Numbered from the stretch's first letter, positions 36,221 to 45,725 are shown. The stretch: 64,000 bases of DNA from Nocardioides cavernae (GCF_013410035.1 NZ_JACCBW010000001.1:62001-126000), one strand, 5' to 3'. The notes: generated by a model not told the origin, from the sequence alone. Numbers and translations: made by a program.

Positions 36221-37228
36221 TTACACGCGCGGGGGCGGGGCGGCCAAAACGGGGTCCCCCGACGGCGGTGGCACCGCTCCCCCGACCGGTGGTCCCTCGT
36301 CGACGAGGCCCATGGCCCTGGCGACCCACGTCGCGAGGGCGAGGTAGACCAACGACTGCGTGAGCGTCGAGAGGATCATCCACCAGCTGCTGCCCCCCTC
36401 GGCGTTGAGCGCGGTCGTGAGGTCGCCGAAGGCGAGCGCGAGCCCGAAGGCCAGGAAGTTGTTGAGCACGTGCATCGCGATCGGCGCCTCGAGGCCACCG
36501 GTCCTGATCACGAGGATGCCGGCCATCACGCCGAACGCGAACCGGTCGAAGAAGACCGGCCAGTCCTGTGAGAGCCCGTGGAACAGCGCGAAGATCAGCG
36601 CCGGGCCGAGGACCGCCAGCGCCTGCGACGCGCGTCGCGCCCACACGAGCGACCCGAACGCCTGGGTGAGGTAGCCGCGGAAGAGGTACTCCTCACCTGC
36701 GGCCTGCAACGGGGTCAGCAGGAGGATGACGACCAGGAAGTCACGGGTCCGGGTGGTGAAGTCGTTGACCGCCCCGACCGGTGCGCCCTCCGCCGCCGAG
36801 ATCGGCAGGACCAGGCTCACCAGGAGCGACGCCAGGAGCGCGACGACGGACAGCCCGAGGCAGACGAGGAGGTAGCGCCAGCGCAGCCGCGGTGCGACCG
36901 AGGAGACCCAGCGGGGCTTGAGCCTGTGCAGCCACCACGTCACCAGGAACGTCAGCGGGATGGCCGCGGCGATGATGAGGTTGAGCAGCGCCAGGCCGGT
37001 CGGCGTGGCCTCCGTGGTCACGTCGAGCACCGACGATGCCTGGTCGAGGGAGTCGCCGAGGGCCATCAGCACGGCGACCGCGACGGCCCCCGCGACCAGT
37101 GGCACGAGCGCGAACACGAGCAGCAGGAGCAGCACCGCGCCCACGAGCGAACGCCAGACTCCCGGCCTCCCGACACGGTGCAGCTGGTGGTACTGCGGCC
37201 GGAAGGCCGGGTCCAGGGGTGTCGCCAT
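36221..37228 (-). CDS. CPBP-family intramembrane metalloprotease (CAAX-like)
   Basis: A 335-residue membrane protein with about eight segments. The three CPBP/Abi motifs are visible: AAGEEYLFRGYL (EExxxR, about residue 185), LIFALFHGLSQD, and IAMHVLNNFLA, which supply the Glu, His and His/Asn catalytic set. Substrate unknown; family members process prenylated or membrane peptides, or act in bacteriocin immunity. ATG 37228 lies 3 nt after the gltX stop, so it is in the gltX operon. Confidence 0.9.
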   Translation of the reverse strand: MATPLDPAFRPQYHQLHRVGRPGVWRSLVGAVLLLLLVFALVPLVAGAVAVAVLMALGDSLDQASSVLDVTTEATPTGLALLNLIIAAAIPLTFLVTWWLHRLKPRWVSSVAPRLRWRYLLVCLGLSVVALLASLLVSLVLPISAAEGAPVGAVNDFTTRTRDFLVVILLLTPLQAAGEEYLFRGYLTQAFGSLVWARRASQALAVLGPALIFALFHGLSQDWPVFFDRFAFGVMAGILVIRTGGLEAPIAMHVLNNFLAFGLALAFGDLTTALNAEGGSSWWMILSTLTQSLVYLALATWVARAMGLVDEGPPVGGAVPPPSGDPVLAAPPPRV

Positions 37229-37231
37229 GGC

Positions 37232-38710
37232 TCAGTCGGACCCTGCGGCGCCGGAGGCCTCGGACATCGCGTCGTGCAGCCTCGTCATCGAGCGGTCGCG
37301 GCCGAGCAGCTCCATCGACTCGAAGAGCGGGGGGCTGACCCGGCGCCCCGTGACGGCGATCCGCACCGGGCCGAAGGCGACCCGCGGCTTGAGCCCGAGG
37401 CGCTCGACGAGGGCGACGCGCAGCGCCTCCTCGATGGCCGCGGTGCTCCAGGTGTCGATTCCGGCCAGGGCGTCGTACGCCGCCTTCACGACGTCCTTGC
37501 CGGGCCCGTCGAGCTCCTCGTGCCGGACGAAGTCGGCCTCGTCGACGAAGAGGAAGCCGAGCATGGTCGAGGCCTCGGTGAGCTTGTTGATCCGCTCGCC
37601 GACGAGCGGCATCGCGAGCTCGAGCATCTGCGCGTCCGCGTCGCTGACCGGGTCTGCGACGACTCCGTCGGCCTTGAGGAACGGCAGCACCCGGTGGGTG
37701 ATCTCGTCGAGCGGGAGCAGCCGCATCTGTGAGGTGTTGATGGCGTCGGCCTTCTTGAGGTCGAAGCGCGCGGGGTTGGGGTTGACGTCGTCGATGTCGA
37801 ACGCCTCGACCATCTCCGCCATGGAGAAGACGTCGCGGTCGCCGGAGATCGCCCAGCCCAGCAGGGCGAGGTAGTTGAGCAGCCCCTCCGGGATGAAGCC
37901 CTGCTCGCGGTAGGCCAGGGCGTGCGCCTCGGGGTCGCGCTTCGAGAGCTTCTTGTTGCCCTGCCCCATGACGTAGGGCAGGTGGCCGTAGACCGGCACC
38001 GACGTCGCGATGCCGAGCTCGACCAGCGCCTCGAAGAGGGCGAGCTGACGGGGCGTGCTGGAGAGGAGGTCCTCGCCGCGCAGGACGTGGGTGATCTCCA
38101 TCATCGCGTCGTCGACCGGGTTGACGAGGGTGTAGAGCGGATCGCCGTTGGCGCGGGAGAGCGCGTAGTCCGGGACGTTCTCGGTCTCGAAGGTGATCTC
38201 GCCGCGGACCGCGTCGTTCCACGTGATCGAGCCCTCGGGCATGCGGAACCGGACGATCGGCTGCCGGCCCTCGGCCTCGAAGGCGGCACGCTGCTCCGCG
38301 GACAGGTCGCGGCAGAAGCCGTCGTAGCCCTGCGCCTTGGAGCCCGAGGCCTTGCGGCGCGCCTCGACCTCGTCGTTGCGGCAGAAGCAGTCGTAGGTGT
38401 ACGACGACGCGCTGAGGTGGGAGAGGACGTCGCGGTAGATGTCGCCGCGCTCGCTCTGCAGGTAGGGGCCGTGCGGACCGCCGACCTCGATGCCCTCGTC
38501 CCAGTCGAGGCCGAGCCAGCGCCACAGCTCGAGGATCGCGTCGTAGGACTCCTGCGTGCTGCGCTCCCTGTCGGTGTCCTCCATCCGGAAGACGATCTGC
38601 CCACCGTGGTGGCGTGCGAAGGCCCAGTTGAACAGGGCCGTGCGGACCAGGCCGACGTGCGGCGACCCCGTCGGCGAGGGGCAGAAACGGACGCGTACGG
38701 GCGTGCTCAT
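37232..38710 (-). CDS. gltX: glutamyl-tRNA synthetase
   Basis: Class I synthetase that charges tRNA-Glu (and probably tRNA-Gln for later amidation). The 492-residue protein has VRFCPSPTGSPHVGLVRTALFNW with a variant HIGH motif (PHVG) and KLSKRDPEAHAL (KMSKS equivalent). The zinc-type insertion with CFCRNDEVEARRK is present. ATG 38710 overlaps the FAH-family gene's stop by 4 nt. tRNA-Gln and tRNA-Glu follow 1.1-1.3 kb downstream on the same strand. Confidence 0.97.
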   Translation of the reverse strand: MSTPVRVRFCPSPTGSPHVGLVRTALFNWAFARHHGGQIVFRMEDTDRERSTQESYDAILELWRWLGLDWDEGIEVGGPHGPYLQSERGDIYRDVLSHLSASSYTYDCFCRNDEVEARRKASGSKAQGYDGFCRDLSAEQRAAFEAEGRQPIVRFRMPEGSITWNDAVRGEITFETENVPDYALSRANGDPLYTLVNPVDDAMMEITHVLRGEDLLSSTPRQLALFEALVELGIATSVPVYGHLPYVMGQGNKKLSKRDPEAHALAYREQGFIPEGLLNYLALLGWAISGDRDVFSMAEMVEAFDIDDVNPNPARFDLKKADAINTSQMRLLPLDEITHRVLPFLKADGVVADPVSDADAQMLELAMPLVGERINKLTEASTMLGFLFVDEADFVRHEELDGPGKDVVKAAYDALAGIDTWSTAAIEEALRVALVERLGLKPRVAFGPVRIAVTGRRVSPPLFESMELLGRDRSMTRLHDAMSEASGAAGSD

Positions 38711-39534
38711 CGGGGGCTCTCTCCAGCTCGGCGTGCAACGGGGTTGGTCAGGGCGCCGATGCCGACGATCGAGATCTCGACCTCGTCACCGACCTCCATC
38801 GGCCCGACACCCTCGGGGGTGCCGGTGAGGATGACGTCGCCAGGCAGGAGCGTCATCACCGAGGAGACGTGCGCGACGAGGGTCGGCACGTCGAAGATCA
38901 TGTCGGCGGTGGAGCCGTCCTGGACGAGGTCGCCGTTGAGGTAGGTCTGCACCTGACGACCGTCGTTGAACGCCTGCGGGTCCAGGTCGGTCTCGATCCA
39001 CGGGCCCAGCGGGCAGAAGGAGTCGAAGCCCTTGGCGCGGGTGAACTGCACGTCGGAGCGCTGCAGGTCGCGGGCGGTCACGTCGTTGGCGATCGTGTAG
39101 CCGAAGATCACGTCGGTGGCCTGCTCCGCCGGGACGTCGCGGCAGATGCGGCCGATCACGACCGCGAGCTCGCCCTCGTACTGGAGGTCGCTGGTCTGCG
39201 CGGGGTAGAAGATCGGGTCGCCCGGCCCGACGACGGTCGTGTTGGGCTTGAGGAACATCAGCGGCTCGGCGGGCACGTCGTTGCCGAGCTCGGCGGCGTG
39301 GGCGGCGTAGTTGCGCCCGATCCCGACGACCTTGCTGCGCGGGATGATGGGGGCCAGGAGCCGGACGTCGGCGAGGCGGTGCTGCTCCTCGAGCAGCTTG
39401 ATCCCGACGTAGAGCGGGTCGCCCGTCAGGGCGACGACCACGGAGTCCTCGGCGGGCTGGCCGAACTCGTCGACCTCACCGGTGACGACGCCGAAGCGGG
39501 GCTCCTCCCCCGTGCTGAACCGACAGATGCGCAT
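38707..39534 (-). CDS. fumarylacetoacetate hydrolase (FAH)-family protein
   Basis: A 275-residue cytoplasmic hydrolase or decarboxylase. FAH hallmarks: KVVGIGRNYAAHAAELG, PLMFLKPNTTVVGPGDPI, QYEGELAVVIGR (metal ligands Glu), GYTIANDVTARDLQ, AKGFDSFCPLGPWI and ILTGTPEGVGPM. Such genes sit next to gltX in many actinobacteria, for instance Mycobacterium, but the substrate is not settled. TAGGGT lies 6 nt upstream of ATG 39534 with no Shine-Dalgarno, so it is probably leaderless. It starts the FAH-gltX-CPBP operon. Confidence 0.92.
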   Translation of the reverse strand: MRICRFSTGEEPRFGVVTGEVDEFGQPAEDSVVVALTGDPLYVGIKLLEEQHRLADVRLLAPIIPRSKVVGIGRNYAAHAAELGNDVPAEPLMFLKPNTTVVGPGDPIFYPAQTSDLQYEGELAVVIGRICRDVPAEQATDVIFGYTIANDVTARDLQRSDVQFTRAKGFDSFCPLGPWIETDLDPQAFNDGRQVQTYLNGDLVQDGSTADMIFDVPTLVAHVSSVMTLLPGDVILTGTPEGVGPMEVGDEVEISIVGIGALTNPVARRAGESPR

Positions 39535-39568
39535 GGGTCGACCCTATCGAGACCGCCCACCCCGACAC

Positions 39569-40930
39569 CTACTGCCCGGATGCACGCCTCAGGGCCGCGA
39601 GGCTGGCGGCGACGTCGTCGACCGTGGTCGACCAGTTGCTCACGCTCACCCGCAGGACGGCGCGTCCGTGCCAGCGCGAGCCCGTCGTCCACGCCGTGCC
39701 CTCGGCCAGCATGGCGTCGACGACCCCGCGGGTGCGGTCGTCGTCGCCGAAGGCCGTGCAGACCTGGGTGAAGACGACGTCGTTGAGCACCTCGGCTCCC
39801 TCGATCGCGGCGATCCCCTCCGCGAAGGCCGCAGCGTGGTCGCAGAACCCGTCCACCAGGTCGGCGACCCCGTCGCGACCGAGCGAGCGCAGCACGGCCC
39901 ACACGGGGAACGCCCGGCCGCGCCGGCTGATCTCGGGCACCTTGTCCAGGGGCTCGCCCGCCTCGCTGAGGATCAGGTAGTCGCCGTGCATGCCCATCGC
40001 GGCCCGCAGCGCGGCGCGGTCGCGCACGATCGCGAGCCCGCAGTCGTAGGGCACGTTGAGGGTCTTGTGCGCGTCGGTCGCCCACGAGTCGGCCTGCTCG
40101 GCTCCGGCCACCAGGTGGCGGCGGCGCGGTGAGGCGCCCGCGAAGAGCCCGAAGGCTCCGTCGACGTGCACCCATGCCCCCGCGTCGTGGGCGGCGGCGA
40201 CGGCCTCCTCGAACGGGTCGAACGCACCCGAGTGCACGTTGCCGGCCTGGAGGCACACGATCGTCGGGCGGCCGTCGCCGGCATCCAGGGCGGCGGCGAG
40301 CGCAGCCGGCTCGATGCGTCCCTGGTCGTCCGCGGCGACGGGCTCCGGGGCGCCGAGGCCGAGGTAGCGCAGCGCGAGGTCGATCGTGTCGTGGCGCTCG
40401 GCACCGACCAGGACGCGTACGCCCGGCGACCCGGCGAGACCGCGCTCGGCGACGTCCCAGCCGGCGCGTCGCAGCACGTCGTCACGGGCGGCCGCGAGAC
40501 AGGTGAAGTTGGCCATCGTGCCGCCGGTGACGAAGCCGACCGCGCTGCCGGCCGGGAGCCCGAGCAGGTCGACGACCCAGGCCTCGGTGACCTCCTCGAC
40601 CGCCGTGTGCGCCGGGGTCAGCATCCGGAGGCCGGTGTTCTGGTCCCAGCTGCTGACGAGCCAGTCGACGGCGAGGGCGGCAGGGTGCGTGCCGCCGATC
40701 ACGAAGCCGAAGAACCTGCCGCTCGGCATCGCGGTCAGTCCCGGCTCGCAGGCCGCCGCGAGCTCGTCGACGACGTCGGCGGGCGGGATCGGGCCGTCCT
40801 GCAGGTCGCGCCCCAGCCGGGCGAGCACCTCCTCGGTGTCCGCCCGGGGCGGCACCGGTCGGCCGTCGAGCGAGGCGAGCCACCCGACCGCGTGCTCGTG
40901 GGCACGGTCGAGGCCCGAGGTCCGGTCCAT
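39569..40930 (-). CDS. PLP-dependent amino-acid decarboxylase (group II)
   Basis: A 453-residue type I PLP enzyme of the aromatic-amino-acid/glutamate decarboxylase family. Visible features: GRFFGFVIGGTHPAALAVDWLVSSWDQN, GFVTGGTMANFTCLAAARD, WVHVDGAFGLFA (Asp contacting the PLP ring) and the Schiff-base lysine in DSWATDAHKTLNVPYDCG. Substrate cannot be fixed from sequence. ATG 40930 has GGAGG 11 nt upstream or GACACT 6 nt upstream, so either a weak ribosome site or leaderless initiation. It stands alone between the FAH operon and a divergent gene. Confidence 0.85.
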   Translation of the reverse strand: MDRTSGLDRAHEHAVGWLASLDGRPVPPRADTEEVLARLGRDLQDGPIPPADVVDELAAACEPGLTAMPSGRFFGFVIGGTHPAALAVDWLVSSWDQNTGLRMLTPAHTAVEEVTEAWVVDLLGLPAGSAVGFVTGGTMANFTCLAAARDDVLRRAGWDVAERGLAGSPGVRVLVGAERHDTIDLALRYLGLGAPEPVAADDQGRIEPAALAAALDAGDGRPTIVCLQAGNVHSGAFDPFEEAVAAAHDAGAWVHVDGAFGLFAGASPRRRHLVAGAEQADSWATDAHKTLNVPYDCGLAIVRDRAALRAAMGMHGDYLILSEAGEPLDKVPEISRRGRAFPVWAVLRSLGRDGVADLVDGFCDHAAAFAEGIAAIEGAEVLNDVVFTQVCTAFGDDDRTRGVVDAMLAEGTAWTTGSRWHGRAVLRVSVSNWSTTVDDVAASLAALRRASGQ

Positions 40931-41013
40931 GGGGGCAGTGTCCTCCCCGACGGGCCCCCGGTCGAGGGGTCGTCGAGTCGGTCCGGACCAGCTCGCCGCC
41001 GTACGGTGACGCC

Positions 41014-41904
41014 GTGCAGGTGCTGTCGGGACCCGAGTGGCGGGCGCGGGCGGAGGCCCACGCCGCCCGCGTCGACGACGCCGTCGCGCCGCACCTCGCG
41101 CGCCGCGCCGGCCAGGTGAAGCACCCCGTCCACGACTTCCTCTTCACCTACTACTCCCAGCGGCCTGCCCAGCTGCGCCGCTGGCACCCCGGGTTCGGGG
41201 TCGCGCTCGAGGACGCCGACGAGTACGCCGTGCTCAAGGGGTACGACGGCGACCCGGCGGCGGTGAGCGCGGCGTACGTCGGGTCGCAGCGCCCGCTGCT
41301 CGAGCGGCTCCACGCGCTGCTGTCCGCGACGGCCGCGCGGGCACCCCAGCTCGGTTGCTTCGGCCTGCACGAGTGGGCGATGGTGCACCGCTCGGCCGAG
41401 CACGGGACACGCCACGACTGGCCCCTGCGGCTCGGCCAGGAGGGCACCGACGCCGTCGTCGAGTCGCACCGGATCGGTTGCTCGCACTTCGACGCGTTCC
41501 GCTTCTTCACCCCCTCCGCCCGTCCGCTCAACACGCTGCAGCCGGGGCGCGACGACCGGCCCGACTTCGAGCAACCGGGCTGCCTCCACGCCGGGATGGA
41601 CCTCTACAAGCACGCCTTCCGGCTGACGCCGATGGTCCCGAGCGACCTGGTGGCCGACTGCTTCGACCTCGCCCGCGACATCCGCGTCCTCGACATGCGC
41701 GCCGCGCCGTACGACCTCACCGGCCTGGGCTTCGAGCCGGTGCGGATCGAGACGGCCGACGGCAAGCGGGAGTACGCCGATGCGCAGCGCGGGTTCGCCG
41801 AGCGCGGGGCGCCGCTGCGGCAGCGCCTCGTCGAGGAGTGCGAGCGTCTGCTGGCGGTCGTGCCCGCCGTTGCCTCCGCGCCCGTCGGGGCTCAGAACTC
41901 GTAG
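41014..41904 (+). CDS. uncharacterised protein often annotated as 3-methyladenine DNA glycosylase
   Basis: A 296-residue protein opening with LSGPEWRARAEAHAARVD, followed by HPVHDFLFTYYSQRPAQLRRWHPGFG and RIGCSHFDAFRFFTPSARPLN. I recall actinobacterial relatives labelled 3-methyladenine DNA glycosylase, but I see no HhH-GPD or AAG fold hallmark. The conserved His/Tyr/Trp-rich blocks suggest an enzyme. GTG 41014 follows TACGGT by 6 nt with no Shine-Dalgarno, so probably leaderless. It converges on the sulfotransferase gene with a 13-nt overlap. Confidence 0.7.
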   Translation: MQVLSGPEWRARAEAHAARVDDAVAPHLARRAGQVKHPVHDFLFTYYSQRPAQLRRWHPGFGVALEDADEYAVLKGYDGDPAAVSAAYVGSQRPLLERLHALLSATAARAPQLGCFGLHEWAMVHRSAEHGTRHDWPLRLGQEGTDAVVESHRIGCSHFDAFRFFTPSARPLNTLQPGRDDRPDFEQPGCLHAGMDLYKHAFRLTPMVPSDLVADCFDLARDIRVLDMRAAPYDLTGLGFEPVRIETADGKREYADAQRGFAERGAPLRQRLVEECERLLAVVPAVASAPVGAQNS

Positions 41905-42533
41905 CCGAAGGCCTCGATGGTGTCGGCGAAGACCTCCGCGACCCGCTGCTCCGAGGCCGGCGAGTAGAGCTCGCGGTAGTGGCCGGCGGGACGGGCGTTG
42001 CCCTTGGCGCGCGGCAGGTCCGGCTCCCCCGGCAGGCCGAGGTGGTCCCAGACCTCCTGCAGCTCGGTCGCGAGGTTCTCGTAGCGCAGCACCCGGTCGA
42101 GCGCCATCTTGCCGCGGATGCGGTAGAGCCGGCGGTTGTTGGCGAGCTGCTCGATCCAGATCTCCTGGACGTAGGTCTCGAAGTCGGGGAGCTCGTCGCG
42201 GTCCTTGTACTTCCAGAAGTAGAGCGAGACGACCGCGTCCCACGGGTTCCGCTCGATCGCGAAGGTGTAGTAGTCGGCGAAGGTGTCCGCGCCGACCAGG
42301 TCGCGGGTCGCCTTGGCGCCCATGTGGTTGTACGCCTTGCGCGGGAGCGGCGGCGACTGGAAGTTCTGCGGGGGCCGACCGCCCGCCGCCTGGCGCAGCC
42401 TCTCGTCCTCGGGGCTGATCTCGGTGATGACGTCGTCCGGCCCGCACACCTTCGACAGCGCGATCTCCACGCTCGTGCCCGCGGTCTTGCGGGTCTTGAG
42501 GAAGATGAAGCGGTGCTGGTGGGACGCGATCAC
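41892..42533 (-). CDS. sulfotransferase family 2-like protein
   Basis: A 213-residue cytoplasmic protein. FIFLKTRKTAGTSVEIAL matches the 5' phosphosulfate loop of PAPS-dependent sulfotransferases and YYTFAIERNPWDAVVSLYFWK the 3'-phosphate loop (RNPxxxxxS). The acceptor is unknown; related proteins modify carbohydrates or lipids, but no glycan genes lie nearby. GTG 42533 follows TAGGGT (42545-42540) by 6 nt, so probably leaderless. Confidence 0.85.
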   Translation of the reverse strand: MIASHQHRFIFLKTRKTAGTSVEIALSKVCGPDDVITEISPEDERLRQAAGGRPPQNFQSPPLPRKAYNHMGAKATRDLVGADTFADYYTFAIERNPWDAVVSLYFWKYKDRDELPDFETYVQEIWIEQLANNRRLYRIRGKMALDRVLRYENLATELQEVWDHLGLPGEPDLPRAKGNARPAGHYRELYSPASEQRVAEVFADTIEAFGYEF

Positions 42534-42574
42534 GGCACGACCCTATCCGTCGGGGTGGGCCGTCGGGTCGGGCC

Positions 42575-44119
42575 TCAGGTGCGGTCGTCCTCCGAGAGCA
42601 GCTCGTCCTCGACCGCACCGCCGTAGCCCTCCCGCTCGGGATCGCCGTGCATGCCGCCGCTGACGGCGTACTCCTCCTCGGGCGACAGCACGAGGCGGTG
42701 GCGGCCGTACATGCCGAAGGCCAGCAGGCCGAGGGCGTAGAGCACCACGATGGTGATGATCGCGGGCCGGTAGGTCGGGTTGATGAGCACCGCGACGAAC
42801 GTGACGCCGGCGATCGCGAACGCCACCCACGCGCCGGCGGTGCCGACGGGGCTGACGTAGGGCCGGCTGGCGTGGGGGAACTTCCGCCGCAGGAGCACGA
42901 ACGAGACCATCTGCAGCATGTAGGCGAGCACCGCGCCCCAGACCGCGATGTTGAGGACGATGTCCCCCGCGCCGCCCACGTTGTCGACCGCGACCAGGGC
43001 GGCGTACCCGATGAGGGCGCCGGCGAGCAGCGCGACCCACGGGGTCTTGCGGTCGCCGGTGAGCGAGAGGAACTTCGGGTAGTAGCCGGCCCGCGACAGG
43101 GAGTACATGTTGCGGCCGTAGGCGTACATGATCCCCTGCAGGCTGGCGAGCAGGCCGATCAGCGCGAAGGCCGACAGGACCGCGGCCCAGCCGTCGGGCA
43201 TGAAGGCCCGGAACCCCGCGAGCAGGGGCTCGCCGGTGGCCGCCTCGTCCGACCCGTCGAGCCCGCTCATGGCGTACGAGCCGGTGACGGCGGGGTTGAG
43301 GAAGAGCACGATTGCGCCGCACGCCACGAGCGTGACCAGGCCCCAGATGCCGGCCTTGGGGATGTCGTTGGTGGGGTCGTGCGCCTCCTCCGCCGCCAGC
43401 GGCAGCTCCTCGATGCCGAGGAAGAACCACATCGCGAACGGCAGGGCGTAGAGGATGCCCATCACGCCGAACGGCAGGAAGGTCGAGTTGCCGGCCTCGG
43501 GCTCGATGTCGAGCAGGTTGCCGAAGTCGACGGCGCCGTTCGCGATCGCCAGGATGCCGAACAGCGCGATGATGCCGACCGAGATGAAGGCGACCACGAG
43601 GGCGAAGCGGAACGATGCCTCCGCACCCCACGAGTTCAGCCCGACGAAGACGGCGTAGAGGATGATCCACCACAGCCAGCCGGGCATGCTCAGCCCGAAC
43701 AGGTCGTCGGTGACGGCGTCGGCGTAGCCGGCCGAGAAGTAGACGACCACCCCGGTGGTGGCGACGTACTCGATCGTCTCGGCGAACCCGGTGACGAAGC
43801 CGCCCCACGGCCCCATCGCGGCCCGCGCGAAGGAGTAGGCACCGCCGGTGTGCGGCATGGCCGCCGACATCTCGCCGATGGAGAACAGCATCCCGAAGTA
43901 CATGACGACGATGAGGAGCGTGGCGACGAACAGCCCGCCCCAGCCGCCCTCGCCGAGCCCGAAGTTCCAGCCGGAGAAGTCGCCGGAGATGACGGCCGCG
44001 ATGCCGATGCCCCAGATCCCCCAGAAGCCGGCGGAGCGCTGCAGCTGCCGCTTGTCGAAGTAGCCGTCGTCCGCGTGGTGGTAGCTCACACCGGAGACGT
44101 TGAGGGATTCCTTGCTCAT
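42575..44119 (-). CDS. APC-family ethanolamine-type permease
   Basis: A 514-residue transporter with about 12 segments. The early segment AAVISGDFSGWNFGLGEGGWGG is the ethanolamine-permease version of the APC consensus; later blocks are MPHTGGAYSFARAAMGPWGGF and EELPLAAEEAHDPTNDIPKA. It is divergent from the glutamylation operon, which fits uptake of ethanolamine or a similar amine for that pathway. ATG 44119 has CAGGAGC upstream. Substrate is inferred from family resemblance and context. Confidence 0.85.
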   Translation of the reverse strand: MSKESLNVSGVSYHHADDGYFDKRQLQRSAGFWGIWGIGIAAVISGDFSGWNFGLGEGGWGGLFVATLLIVVMYFGMLFSIGEMSAAMPHTGGAYSFARAAMGPWGGFVTGFAETIEYVATTGVVVYFSAGYADAVTDDLFGLSMPGWLWWIILYAVFVGLNSWGAEASFRFALVVAFISVGIIALFGILAIANGAVDFGNLLDIEPEAGNSTFLPFGVMGILYALPFAMWFFLGIEELPLAAEEAHDPTNDIPKAGIWGLVTLVACGAIVLFLNPAVTGSYAMSGLDGSDEAATGEPLLAGFRAFMPDGWAAVLSAFALIGLLASLQGIMYAYGRNMYSLSRAGYYPKFLSLTGDRKTPWVALLAGALIGYAALVAVDNVGGAGDIVLNIAVWGAVLAYMLQMVSFVLLRRKFPHASRPYVSPVGTAGAWVAFAIAGVTFVAVLINPTYRPAIITIVVLYALGLLAFGMYGRHRLVLSPEEEYAVSGGMHGDPEREGYGGAVEDELLSEDDRT

Positions 44120-44182
44120 GTCGGACGCTCCTGGGACGGGGGCCGCGGGCCTGGTCGCATGACGGGGTCTGCCTTGGCCGGG

Positions 44183-44212
44183 ACGCTAGACCTGTCAATG
44201 GCAGGGCGGCAA
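44183..44212 (-). promoter_or_regulatory. permease promoter with inverted repeat
   Basis: TTGCCG (44212-44207), 18-nt spacer and TAGCGT (44188-44183) form a promoter on the minus strand. Its spacer holds an imperfect inverted repeat CCTGTCA-a-TGGCAGG (44191-44205) that could bind the FadR-type regulator of this cluster. The transcript would carry a leader of about 60 nt. Confidence 0.5.
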
Positions 44213-44277
44213 TACCTTTGGACCGGAGTTTTCGTGGAGGAAACACAGGCCGCTCCGTGCTCGTGCGCTCGCAATGG

Positions 44278-44306
44278 TTGACTCCACCCCACAATGGGCG
44301 CATAAC
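44278..44306 (+). promoter_or_regulatory. promoter of the gamma-glutamylation operon
   Basis: TTGACT (44278-44283) and CATAAC (44301-44306) are 17 nt apart, a good sigma-A-type promoter. The transcript would start near 44313, giving about 45 nt of leader before ATG 44358 with its AGGAGG site. Confidence 0.55.
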
Positions 44307-44357
44307 TGGTCGCACCCGCCCCACCCTGTTCCACCCCTTCGCCCCACAGGAGGCGCC

Positions 44358-45725
44358 ATGGCGCGCAACAAGGGACTGCTCACCCTCGACGAGCTCGGCG
44401 CGCTGGTGGACGCCGGCGAGATCGACACGATCGTCGTGGGCTTCGCGGACATGCAGGGCCGCCTCGTCGGCAAGCGGGTCTCCTCGCGGCTGTTCATGGA
44501 GGAGGTCGCGCCGCACGGCGCGGAGTGCTGCAACTACCTCCTCGCCGTCGACATCGAGATGAACACCGTCCCCGGCTACGCCATGTCGGGGTGGGAGCGC
44601 GGCTACGGCGACATGGTCATGCGACCCGACCTCTCGACGCTGCGGCTGACGCCCTGGTTGCCCGGTTCCGCGCTGGTGATGGCCGACCTCGAGTGGCACG
44701 ACGGCTCCCCCGTCGCCGCCGCACCGCGCAGCATCCTCCAGCGCCAGGTCGACCGGCTCGCCGAGCGCTCGCTCGTGCCGTACGCCGGCACCGAGCTCGA
44801 GTTCATGGTCTTCGACGACAGCTTCCGCGAGGCCCACGGCAAGGGCTACACCGGCCTGCGGGCGGCCAGCGACTACAACATCGACTACGCGATGCTCGGC
44901 TCGACCCGGATGGAGCCGCTGCTGCGTGACATCCGCCTCGGCATGGAGGGCGCGGGGATGTACTGCGAGGGCTCCAAGGGCGAGTGCAACCTCGGCCAGC
45001 AGGAGATCGCGTTCCGCTACGACCACGGCCTGGTCACCTGCGACAACCACACGATCTACAAGAACGGGTCGAAGGAGATCGCCGACGCGCACGGCAAGTC
45101 CCTGACGTTCATGGCGAAGTACGACGAGCGCGAGGGCAACAGCTGCCACATCCACCTCTCGGTGCGCGGCGACGACGGCTCCGCGGTGATGGCCGACGAC
45201 GACCGGCCCCACGGCATGTCGCAGCTCTTCGAGCACTGGACCGCCGGGCAGATCGCCTGCATGCGTGAGCTGACGCTCCTGTTCGCACCGACCATCAACT
45301 CCTACAAGCGCTACGTCGAGGGCAGCTTCGCCCCGACGGCGGTCGCGTGGGGCATGGACAACCGCACCTGCGCGCTGCGCGTGGTGGGGCACGGCCTCGG
45401 CATGCGCCTGGAGAACCGCGTCCCCGGGGGCGACGTCAACCCCTACCTCGCGGTCTCCGCGATCATCGCCGCGGGACTCCACGGCCTCGAGCACGAGCTG
45501 CCCCTCGGGCCCGCCCTCGAGGGCAACGCCTACACCAGCGACGTCGAGCGCCTCCCCACGACGCTGCGCGAGGCGGCCGACCTCTTCGAGCAGTCCGCCG
45601 TGGCCCGCGCGGCCCTCGGCGACGAGGTGGTCGAGCACTACGTCAACAACGCCCGCGTCGAGCTCAAGGCCTACGACGCGGCCGTCACGGACTGGGAGCG
45701 GGTGCGCTGCTTTGAGCGGATCTGA
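44358..45725 (+). CDS. glutamine-synthetase-like gamma-glutamylamine synthetase (GlnA3/GlnA4/PuuA type)
   Basis: A 455-residue GS-fold ligase expected to join glutamate to an amine with ATP. Conserved parts include the beta-grasp segment VVGFADMQGRLVGKRV, the TELEFMVFDD metal site (Glu), GECNLGQQEIAF, NSCHIHLS (ATP/metal His), NSYKRYVEGSFAPTAVAWG and RLENRVPGGDVNPYLA. It lacks the adenylylation-loop features of true GlnA. Streptomyces GlnA4 glutamylates ethanolamine and GlnA3 glutamylates polyamines; the neighbouring ethanolamine-type permease favours the former. ATG 44358 has AGGAGG 4 nt upstream. First gene of a five-gene operon. Confidence 0.9.
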   Translation: MARNKGLLTLDELGALVDAGEIDTIVVGFADMQGRLVGKRVSSRLFMEEVAPHGAECCNYLLAVDIEMNTVPGYAMSGWERGYGDMVMRPDLSTLRLTPWLPGSALVMADLEWHDGSPVAAAPRSILQRQVDRLAERSLVPYAGTELEFMVFDDSFREAHGKGYTGLRAASDYNIDYAMLGSTRMEPLLRDIRLGMEGAGMYCEGSKGECNLGQQEIAFRYDHGLVTCDNHTIYKNGSKEIADAHGKSLTFMAKYDEREGNSCHIHLSVRGDDGSAVMADDDRPHGMSQLFEHWTAGQIACMRELTLLFAPTINSYKRYVEGSFAPTAVAWGMDNRTCALRVVGHGLGMRLENRVPGGDVNPYLAVSAIIAAGLHGLEHELPLGPALEGNAYTSDVERLPTTLREAADLFEQSAVARAALGDEVVEHYVNNARVELKAYDAAVTDWERVRCFERI

